Positions 1-7,721 of a stretch of 18,629 nucleotides of DNA are shown here, one piece after another. How positions within the stretch are numbered: position 1 is the first letter of the stretch; every line of letters begins with the position of its first letter. Under the pieces are notes generated by a model. The model worked only from the letters and a program-made list of their open reading frames with translations, had not been told where the DNA came from and ran no database searches. The position numbers were made by a program, and so were the translations under genes. The stretch spans positions 1-18,629 of the forward strand of contig CAIYWF010000198.1 in NCBI GenBank assembly GCA_903929845.1. The letters run 5' to 3'. Source of the DNA: an uncultured Chlorobiaceae bacterium (lineage in GTDB: Bacteria > Bacteroidota > Chlorobiia > Chlorobiales > Chlorobiaceae).

Positions 1-10
1 TACACCATCA

Positions 11-424
11 ATGACCGATAATCAAGATATCCAGAAAAGCTTTCTTGAAACAGTAAAGTTCGATGAAAAAGGACTTGTGCCGGCAATTGTGCAAGACCAT
101 GAAACAGGGAAGGTTCTCATGATGGCATGGATGAATCGGGAAAGCCTTCAAATGACGTTTGAAAAAAAGAAAGCCTGTTACTGGAGCCGCAGCCGCAAGG
201 AGCTCTGGCTGAAAGGAGTGTCTTCCGGAAACATGCAGGAAGTGCATGACATTCTGATCGATTGTGATGGCGACACTCTGCTGCTGAAAGTTTCCCAGAC
301 CGGCGGAGCCTGCCATGTAGGCTATCACTCCTGCTTTTATCGCAAGGCCAAGGATGATCTCTCAATGGAAATATGTGATACACTCATGTTTAATCCGGAA
401 GAGGTTTATGGCAAAAAAAGCTGA
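11..424 (+). CDS. hisI: Phosphoribosyl-AMP cyclohydrolase (HisI)
   Basis: HisI hydrolyses the adenine ring of phosphoribosyl-AMP, the third step of histidine biosynthesis, in the cytoplasm. The 137-residue protein shows the family core: YWSRSRKELWLKG near residues 57-69, the metal site DCDGD at 84-88 (Asp84, Asp86, Asp88 for Mg; Cys85 for Zn), and the other zinc cysteines in GACHVGYHSCF (Cys101, Cys108). There is no C-terminal HisE pyrophosphohydrolase domain, so this is the stand-alone form. The ATG lies only 10 nt from the window edge, so its ribosome-binding site cannot be judged properly, but length and N-terminus look complete. The 3' end overlaps menG by 17 nt, suggesting co-transcription and possibly translational coupling. 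Identification rests on family motifs and is firm. Confidence 0.96.
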   Translation: MTDNQDIQKSFLETVKFDEKGLVPAIVQDHETGKVLMMAWMNRESLQMTFEKKKACYWSRSRKELWLKGVSSGNMQEVHDILIDCDGDTLLLKVSQTGGACHVGYHSCFYRKAKDDLSMEICDTLMFNPEEVYGKKS

Positions 425-1130
425 AACAAAGTCCCTTCTGCGGACAAAGTCGAGAGGATCAATACGATCAATGTTTGACGAGGTAGCCCCTACTTATGAT
501 TTCCTGAACCATCTTCTCAGCTTTGGCATCGATAATTACTGGAGAGCAAAAGCTGCTGGTAAGGCAAAACAACTGCTGGGCAAAAACAGCGCCCCAAAAA
601 TTCTTGATGTCGCCACCGGAACGGGTGATCTGGCTGCTTCCATGGTAAAAATCGCAGGCGCAAAAGTGACGGCGCTTGACCTCTCTCCCGAAATGCTTGT
701 CATTGCAAAAAAGAAGTATCCACACATTACCTTTCATGAGGGATATGCGGAAAAGCTGCCATTCGGCAACAGCAGTTTTGATGTTGTCAGCGCAGGATTT
801 GGTGTAAGAAATTTTGAAAATCTTGATGCCGGAATGCGCGAGTTCCACCGCGTTCTGAGGCAGGGCGGCCATGCGCTTATTATTGAGCCAATGATTCCGC
901 GCAATGGTGTCATGAAAAAGCTCTACCTGATATACTTCAAAAAAGTACTGCCGAAAATTGCTGGGTTGTTCAGCAAATCCTCGTTTGCCTACGATTATCT
1001 GCCAAACTCCGTCGAACAGTTTCCGCAAGCGGAGGCGTTTACTGCTATTCTGAGAAAAAGTGGATTCAAGAGTGCAGAATATTTTCCGATGACCTTTGAG
1101 ACGTCAATTCTCTACGTCGCAAAAAAATAG
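408..1130 (+). CDS. menG: Demethylmenaquinone methyltransferase (MenG/UbiE family)
   Basis: This SAM-dependent C-methyltransferase performs the last step of menaquinone synthesis; green sulfur bacteria use menaquinone-type quinones, so MenG is preferred over UbiE. Motifs: the family signature YDFLNHLLSFGIDNYWR at residues 30-46, SAM motif I ILDVATGTGDLA at 65-76, the acidic loop ALDLS at 89-93, VRNFENL at 133-139 and the C-terminal SILYVAKK. An in-frame ATG exists upstream at 354, inside hisI. The ATG at 408 is preferred because it gives the usual family length (240 aa) and follows the purine-rich GGAAGAGG at 397-404, although that spacing is short. It overlaps hisI by 17 nt. The gene ends 7 nt before the convergent ligA stop codon, leaving no space for a conventional terminator. 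Confidence 0.92.
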   Translation: MAKKAETKSLLRTKSRGSIRSMFDEVAPTYDFLNHLLSFGIDNYWRAKAAGKAKQLLGKNSAPKILDVATGTGDLAASMVKIAGAKVTALDLSPEMLVIAKKKYPHITFHEGYAEKLPFGNSSFDVVSAGFGVRNFENLDAGMREFHRVLRQGGHALIIEPMIPRNGVMKKLYLIYFKKVLPKIAGLFSKSSFAYDYLPNSVEQFPQAEAFTAILRKSGFKSAEYFPMTFETSILYVAKK

Positions 1131-1137
1131 GGCGCGG

Positions 1138-3135
1138 CTACAACATTGCCTCGAACTCATCCTCTGAAACCACCCTTACACCAAGCTTCAGCGCCTTATC
1201 GAGCTTGCTGCCGGGATCATGACCGGCGACAATGAGGCCGGTTTTTTTGCTGACCGAGTTCACGACCCTGCCGCCCCGCTCCATCACCAGTTCAGAAGCT
1301 GTCTGACGATCATGGCGATCAAGGCCGCCCGTAAAGAGCACTGTAAGCCCTTCAAAATTTCGGTTGATCTGCGCTGCTGACTCTAAAGCACTCAACTGCA
1401 AACCGGCAGCATTGAGCTTTTCAAAAAAATCAGGTACTGAGGGTTTGGCAAAATAGTCACAGATGCTACGAGCAACCACTGGCCCGATATCTGGAACAGT
1501 TGAAAGCTCCTCCTCACTTGCCTGCATCAAGGCATCAAGCGAAGGACAGGCTTGCGACAGCTCACGGGCGGTCGCGCGCCCGACATGGCGGATACCGAGG
1601 GCATAGAGCAGGCGTTCGTAACTTTTTGCACGACTCTCATCAAGAGCTCGGACAAGATTCTGTGCCGACTTGCGCCCCATCCGCTCAAGGTTTTCAAGCT
1701 GCGGCTCCTGCAAAAAATAGAGGTCACCAACATCCTTCACCAGTTTGATGGCAACAAGCTGATCGACCAGCGCTTTACCGAGGCTCTTGATATCCATGGC
1801 ATTTCGCGAAGCAAAGTGAAGCAGCCTGCCCCTGATCTGCGCCGGGCACTCCTCCTCATTGGGACAGTAATAACTCACCTCACCCTCCGGCCTGGAAAGC
1901 GGTGTACCGCACTCGGGACAATTCGATGGAATAACAATCGGCAGAGCATCGGAGGGCCTCTCCTCAAGCACAACGCTGATCACCTTGGGAATCACCTCGC
2001 CTGATTTCTCAATGATGACCCGATCGTGAACCATGATGCCAAGACGCTGAATCTCATCAAAATTATGGAGCGTCGAGCGTGAAACGGTTGAACCAGCAAG
2101 AAGTACCGGCTCAAGCTCAGCTACCGGGGTAATTGTGCCAAGCCGTCCTACTTGAAAAACTACAGCAATGAGTACTGTTCTTGCCTGCTGCGCCGGGTAC
2201 TTGTAAGCAATTGCCCAGCGCGGGCTTTTGGCGGTTGCGCCAAGTTTGTCCCACAGCGTCACTGCATTCAGTTTCAGCACCACACCATCGGTCTCGTAAG
2301 GAAGCTTCCACCGCTTTTCTGACCACTCGGCTATAAACTCATTGATATCATTCAGTTCACGGCATAACTGGTAATAGTTTCCAGTAGAAAAACCCAGTTC
2401 TTCAAGGAGCTTAAGTCTGCTAAAATGCGCAGTGGATTCATCTCTGATGCCTTTGAGATAGTAGGCAACAAAGCTCATCCGGCGACGGGCAACCTCGGCA
2501 GAGTCCTGCAACTTGAGCGTGCCCGCCGTGGCATTGCGGGGATTGGCAAAACGCTCCTCCTCGGGACGGCTTTCGTTCAGTTGCTCAAAATCCTCTTTGC
2601 GCATAAAGACTTCGCCCCGAACCTCTATCTCCCCGACATCACCTATCTTGAGAGGCACCGTCGGAATAGTTCTGATGTTGACTGTAATATCGTCTCCCTG
2701 AACGCCATCTCCACGTGTAGCGCCACGAACAAGTAATCCATCGCGATAAAGCAGGCTTATGGCCACCCCGTCAAATTTCAGCTCGGCAACCATCTCCTGC
2801 TCATCCACCCCTTCGAGAGCAATCAGCTTTTTTACCCGATTGTAAAACTCCTCCACCTCGCCAAGGGAGTAGGTATTCGAAAGACTCAGCATCGGTTCAC
2901 GGTGAATAACCGACACAAACTCTTTCGTAATCGCTCCGCCAACTCGCAGTGAGGGACTGTCGGGCGTGACAAGATCGGGAAACTGGCGTTCAAGAGCGAT
3001 GAGCTGTTCAAGCAGCTTGTCGAACTCGTAGTCAGAAAGTTCCGGTCTCGCTTCAATATAGTAGAGGCTGCTATGATGCTCAATCTGCTTGCGAAGGTGA
3101 GCTATCCTCTCGGAGGCATGAATGCTGTCGGTCAT
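1138..3135 (-). CDS. ligA: NAD-dependent DNA ligase LigA
   Basis: LigA seals nicks in replication and repair using NAD+. The 665 residues match the usual family length (about 670) and show every expected part: domain Ia with SDYEFDKL near 34-41, the adenylation motif LKFDG with nucleophile Lys120, ANPRNATAG at 197-205, the OB-fold region, a four-cysteine zinc finger (Cys406, Cys409, Cys424, Cys430), helix-hairpin-helix repeats around 510-565, and a C-terminal BRCT domain from about 592. The active-site motif has Phe where Ile is more common (KIDG), a mild change. It is the last gene of a lolD-cruA-ligA run, starting 12 nt after the cruA stop codon; only a weak AAGAG precedes the ATG. It is convergent with menG. 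Confidence 0.97.
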   Translation of the reverse strand: MTDSIHASERIAHLRKQIEHHSSLYYIEARPELSDYEFDKLLEQLIALERQFPDLVTPDSPSLRVGGAITKEFVSVIHREPMLSLSNTYSLGEVEEFYNRVKKLIALEGVDEQEMVAELKFDGVAISLLYRDGLLVRGATRGDGVQGDDITVNIRTIPTVPLKIGDVGEIEVRGEVFMRKEDFEQLNESRPEEERFANPRNATAGTLKLQDSAEVARRRMSFVAYYLKGIRDESTAHFSRLKLLEELGFSTGNYYQLCRELNDINEFIAEWSEKRWKLPYETDGVVLKLNAVTLWDKLGATAKSPRWAIAYKYPAQQARTVLIAVVFQVGRLGTITPVAELEPVLLAGSTVSRSTLHNFDEIQRLGIMVHDRVIIEKSGEVIPKVISVVLEERPSDALPIVIPSNCPECGTPLSRPEGEVSYYCPNEEECPAQIRGRLLHFASRNAMDIKSLGKALVDQLVAIKLVKDVGDLYFLQEPQLENLERMGRKSAQNLVRALDESRAKSYERLLYALGIRHVGRATARELSQACPSLDALMQASEEELSTVPDIGPVVARSICDYFAKPSVPDFFEKLNAAGLQLSALESAAQINRNFEGLTVLFTGGLDRHDRQTASELVMERGGRVVNSVSKKTGLIVAGHDPGSKLDKALKLGVRVVSEDEFEAML

Positions 3136-3147
3136 CTCTTGAAAACG

Positions 3148-4686
3148 TTATCTGACTGGTGAAAATGCCCATCCGACAATATTTTTGAGAAAACCGAGAG
3201 AGCCCTGCACACCAAGTTTCTCCCAGGTTGCCATCAGCACTTTGGGATAGCGCCATCCAAGCCGCAGCATGATTATTGCAAGCTCCTCAATCTTCATTTC
3301 ATCACGAAACATGGCCTGACGATAGTGCAGAGGAAGATCGTCGAGCACAATCATCACCTCATTCATCAGGTCGTTGACAAAATTCGGGTCATCGGTTGCC
3401 GCGTTAAAACACATATACTTCATGAGATTTGCCATAGAGGCAACATTGGGCTCATAGGCGCTGATCTTTTCGAGATGCTTTTTCGAGAGGTTATTGTCGC
3501 TGAGCGCTCGGTCAAGATCGCCCGTAAGATGGTAAAGGTTGCGAACCATCGATCCAAAACCACAGAAGGTGAGCGGGGAGCCCAGTGACGCCGCATCGCC
3601 GAAAAGAATGATATGGTCATCGGCAATTTCCCTGGTGCGGTCGAAGCCGTCATGACAATAGGCTGGAATAATACCATAGACCGGCCGATGAATCATAAAA
3701 ACATTCCCAGGCTTTTTATACTCTGGAAGAATCCTGAAGTAGGTCTCAAAAAGAGCGAGCAACGACTTATCGTTCGGGGAATCAGCTTCATCATAAAAGA
3801 AGAGGTAGGTGATATACTTCTCCCCTTCAGCAGGAAATCCTTCCCAGATAAGCTGCCGACCTTTTCCCGGTGCAGTTTCGGCAGGCCCTGTTGTGGCAAG
3901 AATTTCCCCAGTTTCGAAATCGATGTCATCAAAACCGCTCGCTATGGTGCCAACCGTCGGACAAACATGGGTCTGGGGAGAGCCTTCGTTGAGCTGCATG
4001 GCGATGGGCGAGAGTATCCCCATAACATCCACCAATACCTTGGCTCGGTAATAAAACTTTTTTCCCTGATGATCCTCAATTTTTACAACAATATGGTTGT
4101 CAAACTGGTAACAGCAGAGAAAGTTACTCCCGGCAATGATCGTACTTCCTGAAGCGGCCTGAACTTTCTTTTTTGCCAGCCCAAGAAGCTTGTCTGCATC
4201 AACAGCACAATCAAGCACACTGTCCATGACAAGCCTTTTCTGGCTGCCGTCAGGCTGGTAAAATTCAACCCAGCCGTTTTTGTACTGACGAACAATAACC
4301 GAATCAATCTCACTTTCAGTAAAAAGACCAATAGCCGAGAGATTGAGAAGCTCTTTTCGGGAAATATTCCAGTCTCTGGTCGATTTTGCAGGAGTCTTGC
4401 GGTCAAAAATCATCACCTTCCGGCCATACTTTCCGGCCATCACTGCGGCGTGGAGCAGGCTGAGGGTTCCGCCAGCATAGATCAAGTCATACTCACCACT
4501 GATCACAACATCTTTTGGAAGATCTCCTGACGGCAAAATCACCTTTTGAACAGGCTGTTTCAACCGCTCCCAGTAGCGATCAAGCTCAATGATATTATGA
4601 AGATGCTGCTCGCCATCCTCAATCGATGAAAATGCCTTGTAAAGATAAGGCTTTGACTGCTTGATGCTCTCGAGTAACAACGACAT
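3148..4686 (-). CDS. cruA: CruA-type lycopene cyclase (FAD-dependent)
   Basis: CruA-family enzymes cyclise one end of lycopene to give gamma-carotene, a precursor of chlorobactene and related carotenoids of green sulfur bacteria. The 512-residue protein has about 65 N-terminal residues, then an FAD/NAD Rossmann segment (DLIYAGGTLSLLHAA at 67-81, ending VMIFDR at 91-96), and a second flavin-binding motif LFGDAASLGSPLTFCGFGSM at 361-380. The C-terminal 130 residues are mostly helical with no clear membrane-spanning segment. The two flavin motifs establish an FAD-dependent oxidoreductase/cyclase; CruA (or close paralogue CruB) is recognised from overall resemblance and the inferred host. A geranylgeranyl reductase-like enzyme is the main alternative. 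No Shine-Dalgarno is visible before the ATG. It sits between lolD (31 nt upstream) and ligA (12 nt downstream). Confidence 0.75.
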   Translation of the reverse strand: MSLLLESIKQSKPYLYKAFSSIEDGEQHLHNIIELDRYWERLKQPVQKVILPSGDLPKDVVISGEYDLIYAGGTLSLLHAAVMAGKYGRKVMIFDRKTPAKSTRDWNISRKELLNLSAIGLFTESEIDSVIVRQYKNGWVEFYQPDGSQKRLVMDSVLDCAVDADKLLGLAKKKVQAASGSTIIAGSNFLCCYQFDNHIVVKIEDHQGKKFYYRAKVLVDVMGILSPIAMQLNEGSPQTHVCPTVGTIASGFDDIDFETGEILATTGPAETAPGKGRQLIWEGFPAEGEKYITYLFFYDEADSPNDKSLLALFETYFRILPEYKKPGNVFMIHRPVYGIIPAYCHDGFDRTREIADDHIILFGDAASLGSPLTFCGFGSMVRNLYHLTGDLDRALSDNNLSKKHLEKISAYEPNVASMANLMKYMCFNAATDDPNFVNDLMNEVMIVLDDLPLHYRQAMFRDEMKIEELAIIMLRLGWRYPKVLMATWEKLGVQGSLGFLKNIVGWAFSPVR

Positions 4687-4717
4687 AGAACAAATATGGT
4701 AATATTGTACTTTTCCG

Positions 4718-5437
4718 TCACGCGGGCTGTTCGACCCTTACCCGTAACTGCCGGTCGCTTTCTATCTTTCCGTCAACAAGTTGAATCCGCCGTCCGGCAT
4801 GGTTGGCAAACTCCTCATCGTGGGTAACAACAATAACCGTCTGCCCCTGTTCCCTGTTGAGCCGATCAAAAAGCTGATAAACATTTTTTGCTGAACGCGA
4901 ATCAAGATTGCCGGTTGGTTCATCACCAAGCAAAATTTTCGGTGCGTTGGCGAGAGCTCGCGCAATGGCAACCCGCTGCTGCTGCCCGCCTGATAACTGG
5001 CTTGGCTTGTTGGTATACTTGTTCTGCATATCAACCATGTCGAGCAGTTTCATTGCCCGTTCCCTGATCTCTTTTCGGGTGCGCCTGCCGTTGATCATCA
5101 TCGGCATACTGACATTCTCAACAGCGTTAAACTCGGGCAGCAGAAAGTGAAACTGATAGATAAATCCTATTTTTTCATTCCTGATACGGTTCATCTCCGT
5201 CTCATTTTTTTCAGTTATCTCATCTCCATCAAGCCACACCTTGCCTGCGGTCGGTTTGTCGAGACCGCCCATAAGATAAAGCAGTGTCGATTTTCCAGAG
5301 CCAGAAGGCCCTGTAATGGCAACAAACTCCCCCGAGTTTACAACCAGTGACAGATTTGGAATGATAGTCTGGCGTATAGCCTTGGAGAGTCCAAGCTCCT
5401 TGCGGATATTTTCTAGCCGGAGAATAGTTTCAGCCAT
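4718..5437 (-). CDS. lolD: LolD-like ABC transporter ATP-binding protein
   Basis: This is a 239-residue ATPase subunit of the MacB/LolD class. Motifs: Walker A GPSGSGKST at 43-51, Q-loop Gln95 in YQFHFLLPEFNAVENV (94-109, closely matching LolD), signature LSGGQ at 148-152, Walker B ILLGDEP at 168-174 with Glu173, and the switch His206. LolD with LolC/E permeases extracts lipoproteins from the inner membrane for transfer to the outer membrane. No LolC/E-like permease occurs in this window, so the partner must be encoded elsewhere and the exact substrate is inferred. It is the first gene of the lolD-cruA-ligA run. Other MacB-class exporters share these motifs, so the family is certain and the LolD name likely. 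Confidence 0.85.
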   Translation of the reverse strand: MAETILRLENIRKELGLSKAIRQTIIPNLSLVVNSGEFVAITGPSGSGKSTLLYLMGGLDKPTAGKVWLDGDEITEKNETEMNRIRNEKIGFIYQFHFLLPEFNAVENVSMPMMINGRRTRKEIRERAMKLLDMVDMQNKYTNKPSQLSGGQQQRVAIARALANAPKILLGDEPTGNLDSRSAKNVYQLFDRLNREQGQTVIVVTHDEEFANHAGRRIQLVDGKIESDRQLRVRVEQPA

Positions 5438-5674
5438 CAGTTACCGCTTTCGTTGTTCTGGATTTCCAAGAGTACCATTGCCAGTCATGAACAAAGAAGC
5501 AACAGCAAAAAGAATTATATTATAATAAAAAAAGGCGGGAAAGAGTATGCGGTATTTGCTGCAGCAGGCAAGAACTATAAACAAAGATTTATTGTGCCTA
5601 TCCTGGATACTATCGCCACCTGCCGTCTGGAACCTGCCGTATCCCTGCACCAAAACATATAGTAATGAAACGGG
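5438..5674. other. Intergenic region between the hydrolase gene and lolD
   Basis: This 237-bp AT-rich stretch separates the hydrolase stop codon from the lolD start on the minus strand. An open frame (5441-5653, minus) encodes no recognisable protein. The minus strand carries two overlapping TATAAT hexamers (5524-5519 and 5519-5514) that could be a -10 element for the lolD-cruA-ligA run, but no good -35 hexamer sits 16-18 nt upstream. No terminator hairpin followed by a T-run is visible after the hydrolase gene. Confidence 0.4.
5514..5524 (-). promoter_or_regulatory. Possible -10 element(s) for lolD-cruA-ligA
   Basis: Reading the minus strand, TATAAT occurs twice with a one-base overlap, about 80 nt before the lolD ATG. 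The -35 region at 17-nt spacing reads TACTCT, a poor match. The location is sensible, but such AT-rich DNA yields matches by chance. Confidence 0.25.
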
Positions 5675-6592
5675 TCAGGACGGTATGGTTACTAAAAATT
5701 TCCTGACCGCGAGAACAAACGCTTCTGGCTGCTCTTCTTGTGGAAGATGTCCGCAATCGGGAATAACGACAAATTCAGCGTTTGGAAGCTCACGGGCAAG
5801 ACGGATACTTTCCTCTGTTTTGACCGTAAGATCGTGTTCACCTGTAATAACGAGAGATGGCCGCGACATGGTTTTCAGTCGTTCATCCAGTCTGAGGTGA
5901 TGTGTCTCAAGAAAAAGCTCCCAGAACGCTCTTGACCAGTCACCAATCATCAAGTCACTGCGAAACGCGCTCAGAACATCGCTGCCAAGCCGTGCCTTGT
6001 TGTACCAGAAACCGCGAATATTACGGTCATAAAGTCTGGTGATAAGAAACTTCATCAAACGGGAAAAGATGGGAGTCATGGCTTTCATGACAGGCTTCAT
6101 GAACGCAGGTATTTCACTGGTTGCATAACCGCTGTATATCATTGCGCCAGCAAGCACCAGACCGTCAACATGCTGCGGGTAGCGCAACGCCGTCAGAAGC
6201 GCCATCGTGCCGCCTGTTGAATTGCCAACCAGCACCGCTTTGTTGAAACCAAGTTTTTTCATCAGCGCTATTACCAGATCACTCTGGGCTTCAGGAGTGT
6301 AACTGACCCCGGTGGCTGTTGAAGGTAACGGGCGTGAGGTAAGGCCAAAACCAGGACGGTCGAATGCCAGTACCGACACGCTCTCTGCCAGCCTGTCAAA
6401 CACAAGGCGCCATGACCTGAGACTTAAAAAACTGCCGTGCAGCAGCACAACAAGCGGCTGTCCGCTACCGGCCAGCCGGTAATGCACCTTGAACCCGTTA
6501 ACGTCAAGAAAGCGGCTGGTGGCAGTAGAGTCCAGTCGCTCCTTGAAAGCATCATCAGATCCCGAGGCACAGTGTTTTTCTTCTCCAGTCAT
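5675..6592 (-). CDS. Alpha/beta hydrolase of unknown substrate
   Basis: This 305-residue protein has the alpha/beta-hydrolase fold. Visible elements: oxyanion-hole motif LLHGSF at 50-55, AFDRPGFGLTSRP at 76-88, the nucleophile elbow GNSTGG at 123-128 with Ser125, acid Asp254 in TGEHDLTV, and His282 in CGHLPQEEQP. A cap region lies between about 155 and 230. No signal peptide is visible, so it is probably cytoplasmic. The start is fixed by an in-frame stop six codons upstream. A well-matched promoter lies in the preceding gap, suggesting a unit separate from the arsR module. The fold and triad are clear; the substrate cannot be read from sequence. Hydrolases of this type near pigment genes include BchO-like proteins, but nothing here specifically supports that. 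Confidence 0.88.
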   Translation of the reverse strand: MTGEEKHCASGSDDAFKERLDSTATSRFLDVNGFKVHYRLAGSGQPLVVLLHGSFLSLRSWRLVFDRLAESVSVLAFDRPGFGLTSRPLPSTATGVSYTPEAQSDLVIALMKKLGFNKAVLVGNSTGGTMALLTALRYPQHVDGLVLAGAMIYSGYATSEIPAFMKPVMKAMTPIFSRLMKFLITRLYDRNIRGFWYNKARLGSDVLSAFRSDLMIGDWSRAFWELFLETHHLRLDERLKTMSRPSLVITGEHDLTVKTEESIRLARELPNAEFVVIPDCGHLPQEEQPEAFVLAVRKFLVTIPS

Positions 6593-6643
6593 ATATTTGA
6601 TATTTTGTTAGCCATCTGGCAGCTCCAGGAGTTTCCTCTATAG

Positions 6644-6672
6644 ATGATAAACACTTATTTTATAATTGGCAA
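6644..6672 (-). promoter_or_regulatory. Sigma70-type promoter for the alpha/beta hydrolase gene
   Basis: On the minus strand, TTGCCA (6672-6667) and TATCAT (6649-6644) are separated by exactly 17 nt; each hexamer matches the consensus at five of six positions. The predicted transcript would start near 6637, giving a leader of about 45 nt before the hydrolase ATG at 6592. No strong Shine-Dalgarno is seen just before that ATG. It lies in the gap after the permease gene, supporting independent transcription of the hydrolase. Confidence 0.45.
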
Positions 6673-6698
6673 CGCCGTAATGATTAACAAGCGATTCT

Positions 6699-7721
6699 TC
6701 ACAAAACAAGATTAAAGACAAACCCCACCAGCATAATCCCCACCGCCACTACACCAGCAAACACCGCAATAAGCTGGGGTTTGAGCACCTTGTGGAGAAT
6801 GATCATTTCCGGAGCGGAGAGGGCAATCACACTCATCATGAAGGCCATCACCGTACCAAGTGCGGCTCCCTTGCCGAGCAGCGCCTGCACAACGGGAAGA
6901 ATACCTGCCGCATTCGAGTAAATGGGAACGCCGATCAGCACGGCTGCGGGAACCGACCACCAGACGCTTTTGACCATGAGTGATGCCATAAAATTCTCGG
7001 GTACATAGCCGTGAATGCCCGCGCCAAGCCCAACACCGAGCACAATGTAGAGCCACACCTTGCCGACAATATCGCGAACGTGCCCGATGCCTTCCTGTAT
7101 TCGCAGGGGTACGCTCATCACCTCGCCTTCCACATCAGCAGAAACGGTGCTTTCCTGCAGTTTCTGCACCCACTCTTCCAGGTAACGCTCCATATTGAGT
7201 TTACCGATCACCATGCCTGCCAGAATCGCCACGGCGAGCCCCATACTCATGTAGAGCAGGGCAACTTTCCAGCCGAACATCCCGAAAAGAAGCGCCAGGG
7301 CAACTTCATTAATCATCGGCGCTGCAATAAGAAACGAAAAGGTGACGCCAAGCGGCACTCCTGCCTGCAAAAAACCGATGAAGAGCGGCACTGCGGAGCA
7401 GGAACAGAATGGCGTCACAATACCGAGAGTCGCCGCCATAATGTTTCCGATCCCGGTACGCTTCCCTGAAAGCAATGCGCGGGTGCGCTCCGCAGAGATA
7501 AAGGTATGCACCACTCCCATCAGAAAAACCACAACCGTCAGCAACAGCAGCACTTTCGGCACTTCATAGACAAAAAAGTAGAACGCCTCGCCGAAACGGT
7601 TTGCCCTGCTGACCCCCAAACCCTGAAGCAGCAGATCAGCAAAAAGTTCAAGATTATGGTAGAGCAGGAGCCACAGCAGTGCGGCAACAAGAATGCCTGT
7701 CAGCCATTTAAAATTTTTCAC
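6699..7721 (-). CDS. Permease of the ArsP/SO_0444 (PF03773) family
   Basis: This integral membrane protein is probably an efflux permease. The hallmark TPFCSCSAVP (residues 103-112 of the 340-residue form, Cys106 and Cys108) is shared by PF03773 permeases, which include the organoarsenical exporter ArsP and the SO_0444 Cu/Zn exporter. Eight or more hydrophobic segments surround a hydrophilic middle loop (about residues 180-210), and a second internal-repeat signature GVPIYSNAAGILP follows. An ATG further upstream (7775) would give 358 aa and overlap the previous gene by 58 nt. I prefer the GTG at 7721: it forms a GTGA overlap with the thioredoxin stop codon, has GGAGG nine nt upstream, and removes a non-membrane, unrelated-looking N-terminus. 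ArsR control suggests metal or metalloid efflux; the substrate is inferred only. Confidence 0.87.
   Translation of the reverse strand: MKNFKWLTGILVAALLWLLLYHNLELFADLLLQGLGVSRANRFGEAFYFFVYEVPKVLLLLTVVVFLMGVVHTFISAERTRALLSGKRTGIGNIMAATLGIVTPFCSCSAVPLFIGFLQAGVPLGVTFSFLIAAPMINEVALALLFGMFGWKVALLYMSMGLAVAILAGMVIGKLNMERYLEEWVQKLQESTVSADVEGEVMSVPLRIQEGIGHVRDIVGKVWLYIVLGVGLGAGIHGYVPENFMASLMVKSVWWSVPAAVLIGVPIYSNAAGILPVVQALLGKGAALGTVMAFMMSVIALSAPEMIILHKVLKPQLIAVFAGVVAVGIMLVGFVFNLVL

Noticed and set aside
410..424. Possible programmed frameshift on the A7 run joining hisI to menG
   Set aside because: A +1 shift would be needed, whereas A-runs mostly promote -1 slippage. No stimulatory structure is seen, and a purine-rich sequence plus ATG explains menG translation.
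468..1028. 186-residue antisense open frame opposite menG
   Set aside because: It lies opposite a clearly conserved gene and shows no protein family signal.
3613..4152. 179-residue open frame opposite cruA
   Set aside because: It is antisense to a gene with clear flavin-binding motifs; the translated sequence resembles no known protein.
5441..5653. 70-residue open frame on the minus strand upstream of lolD
   Set aside because: Its composition looks like translated non-coding DNA and no family pattern or ribosome-binding site supports it.
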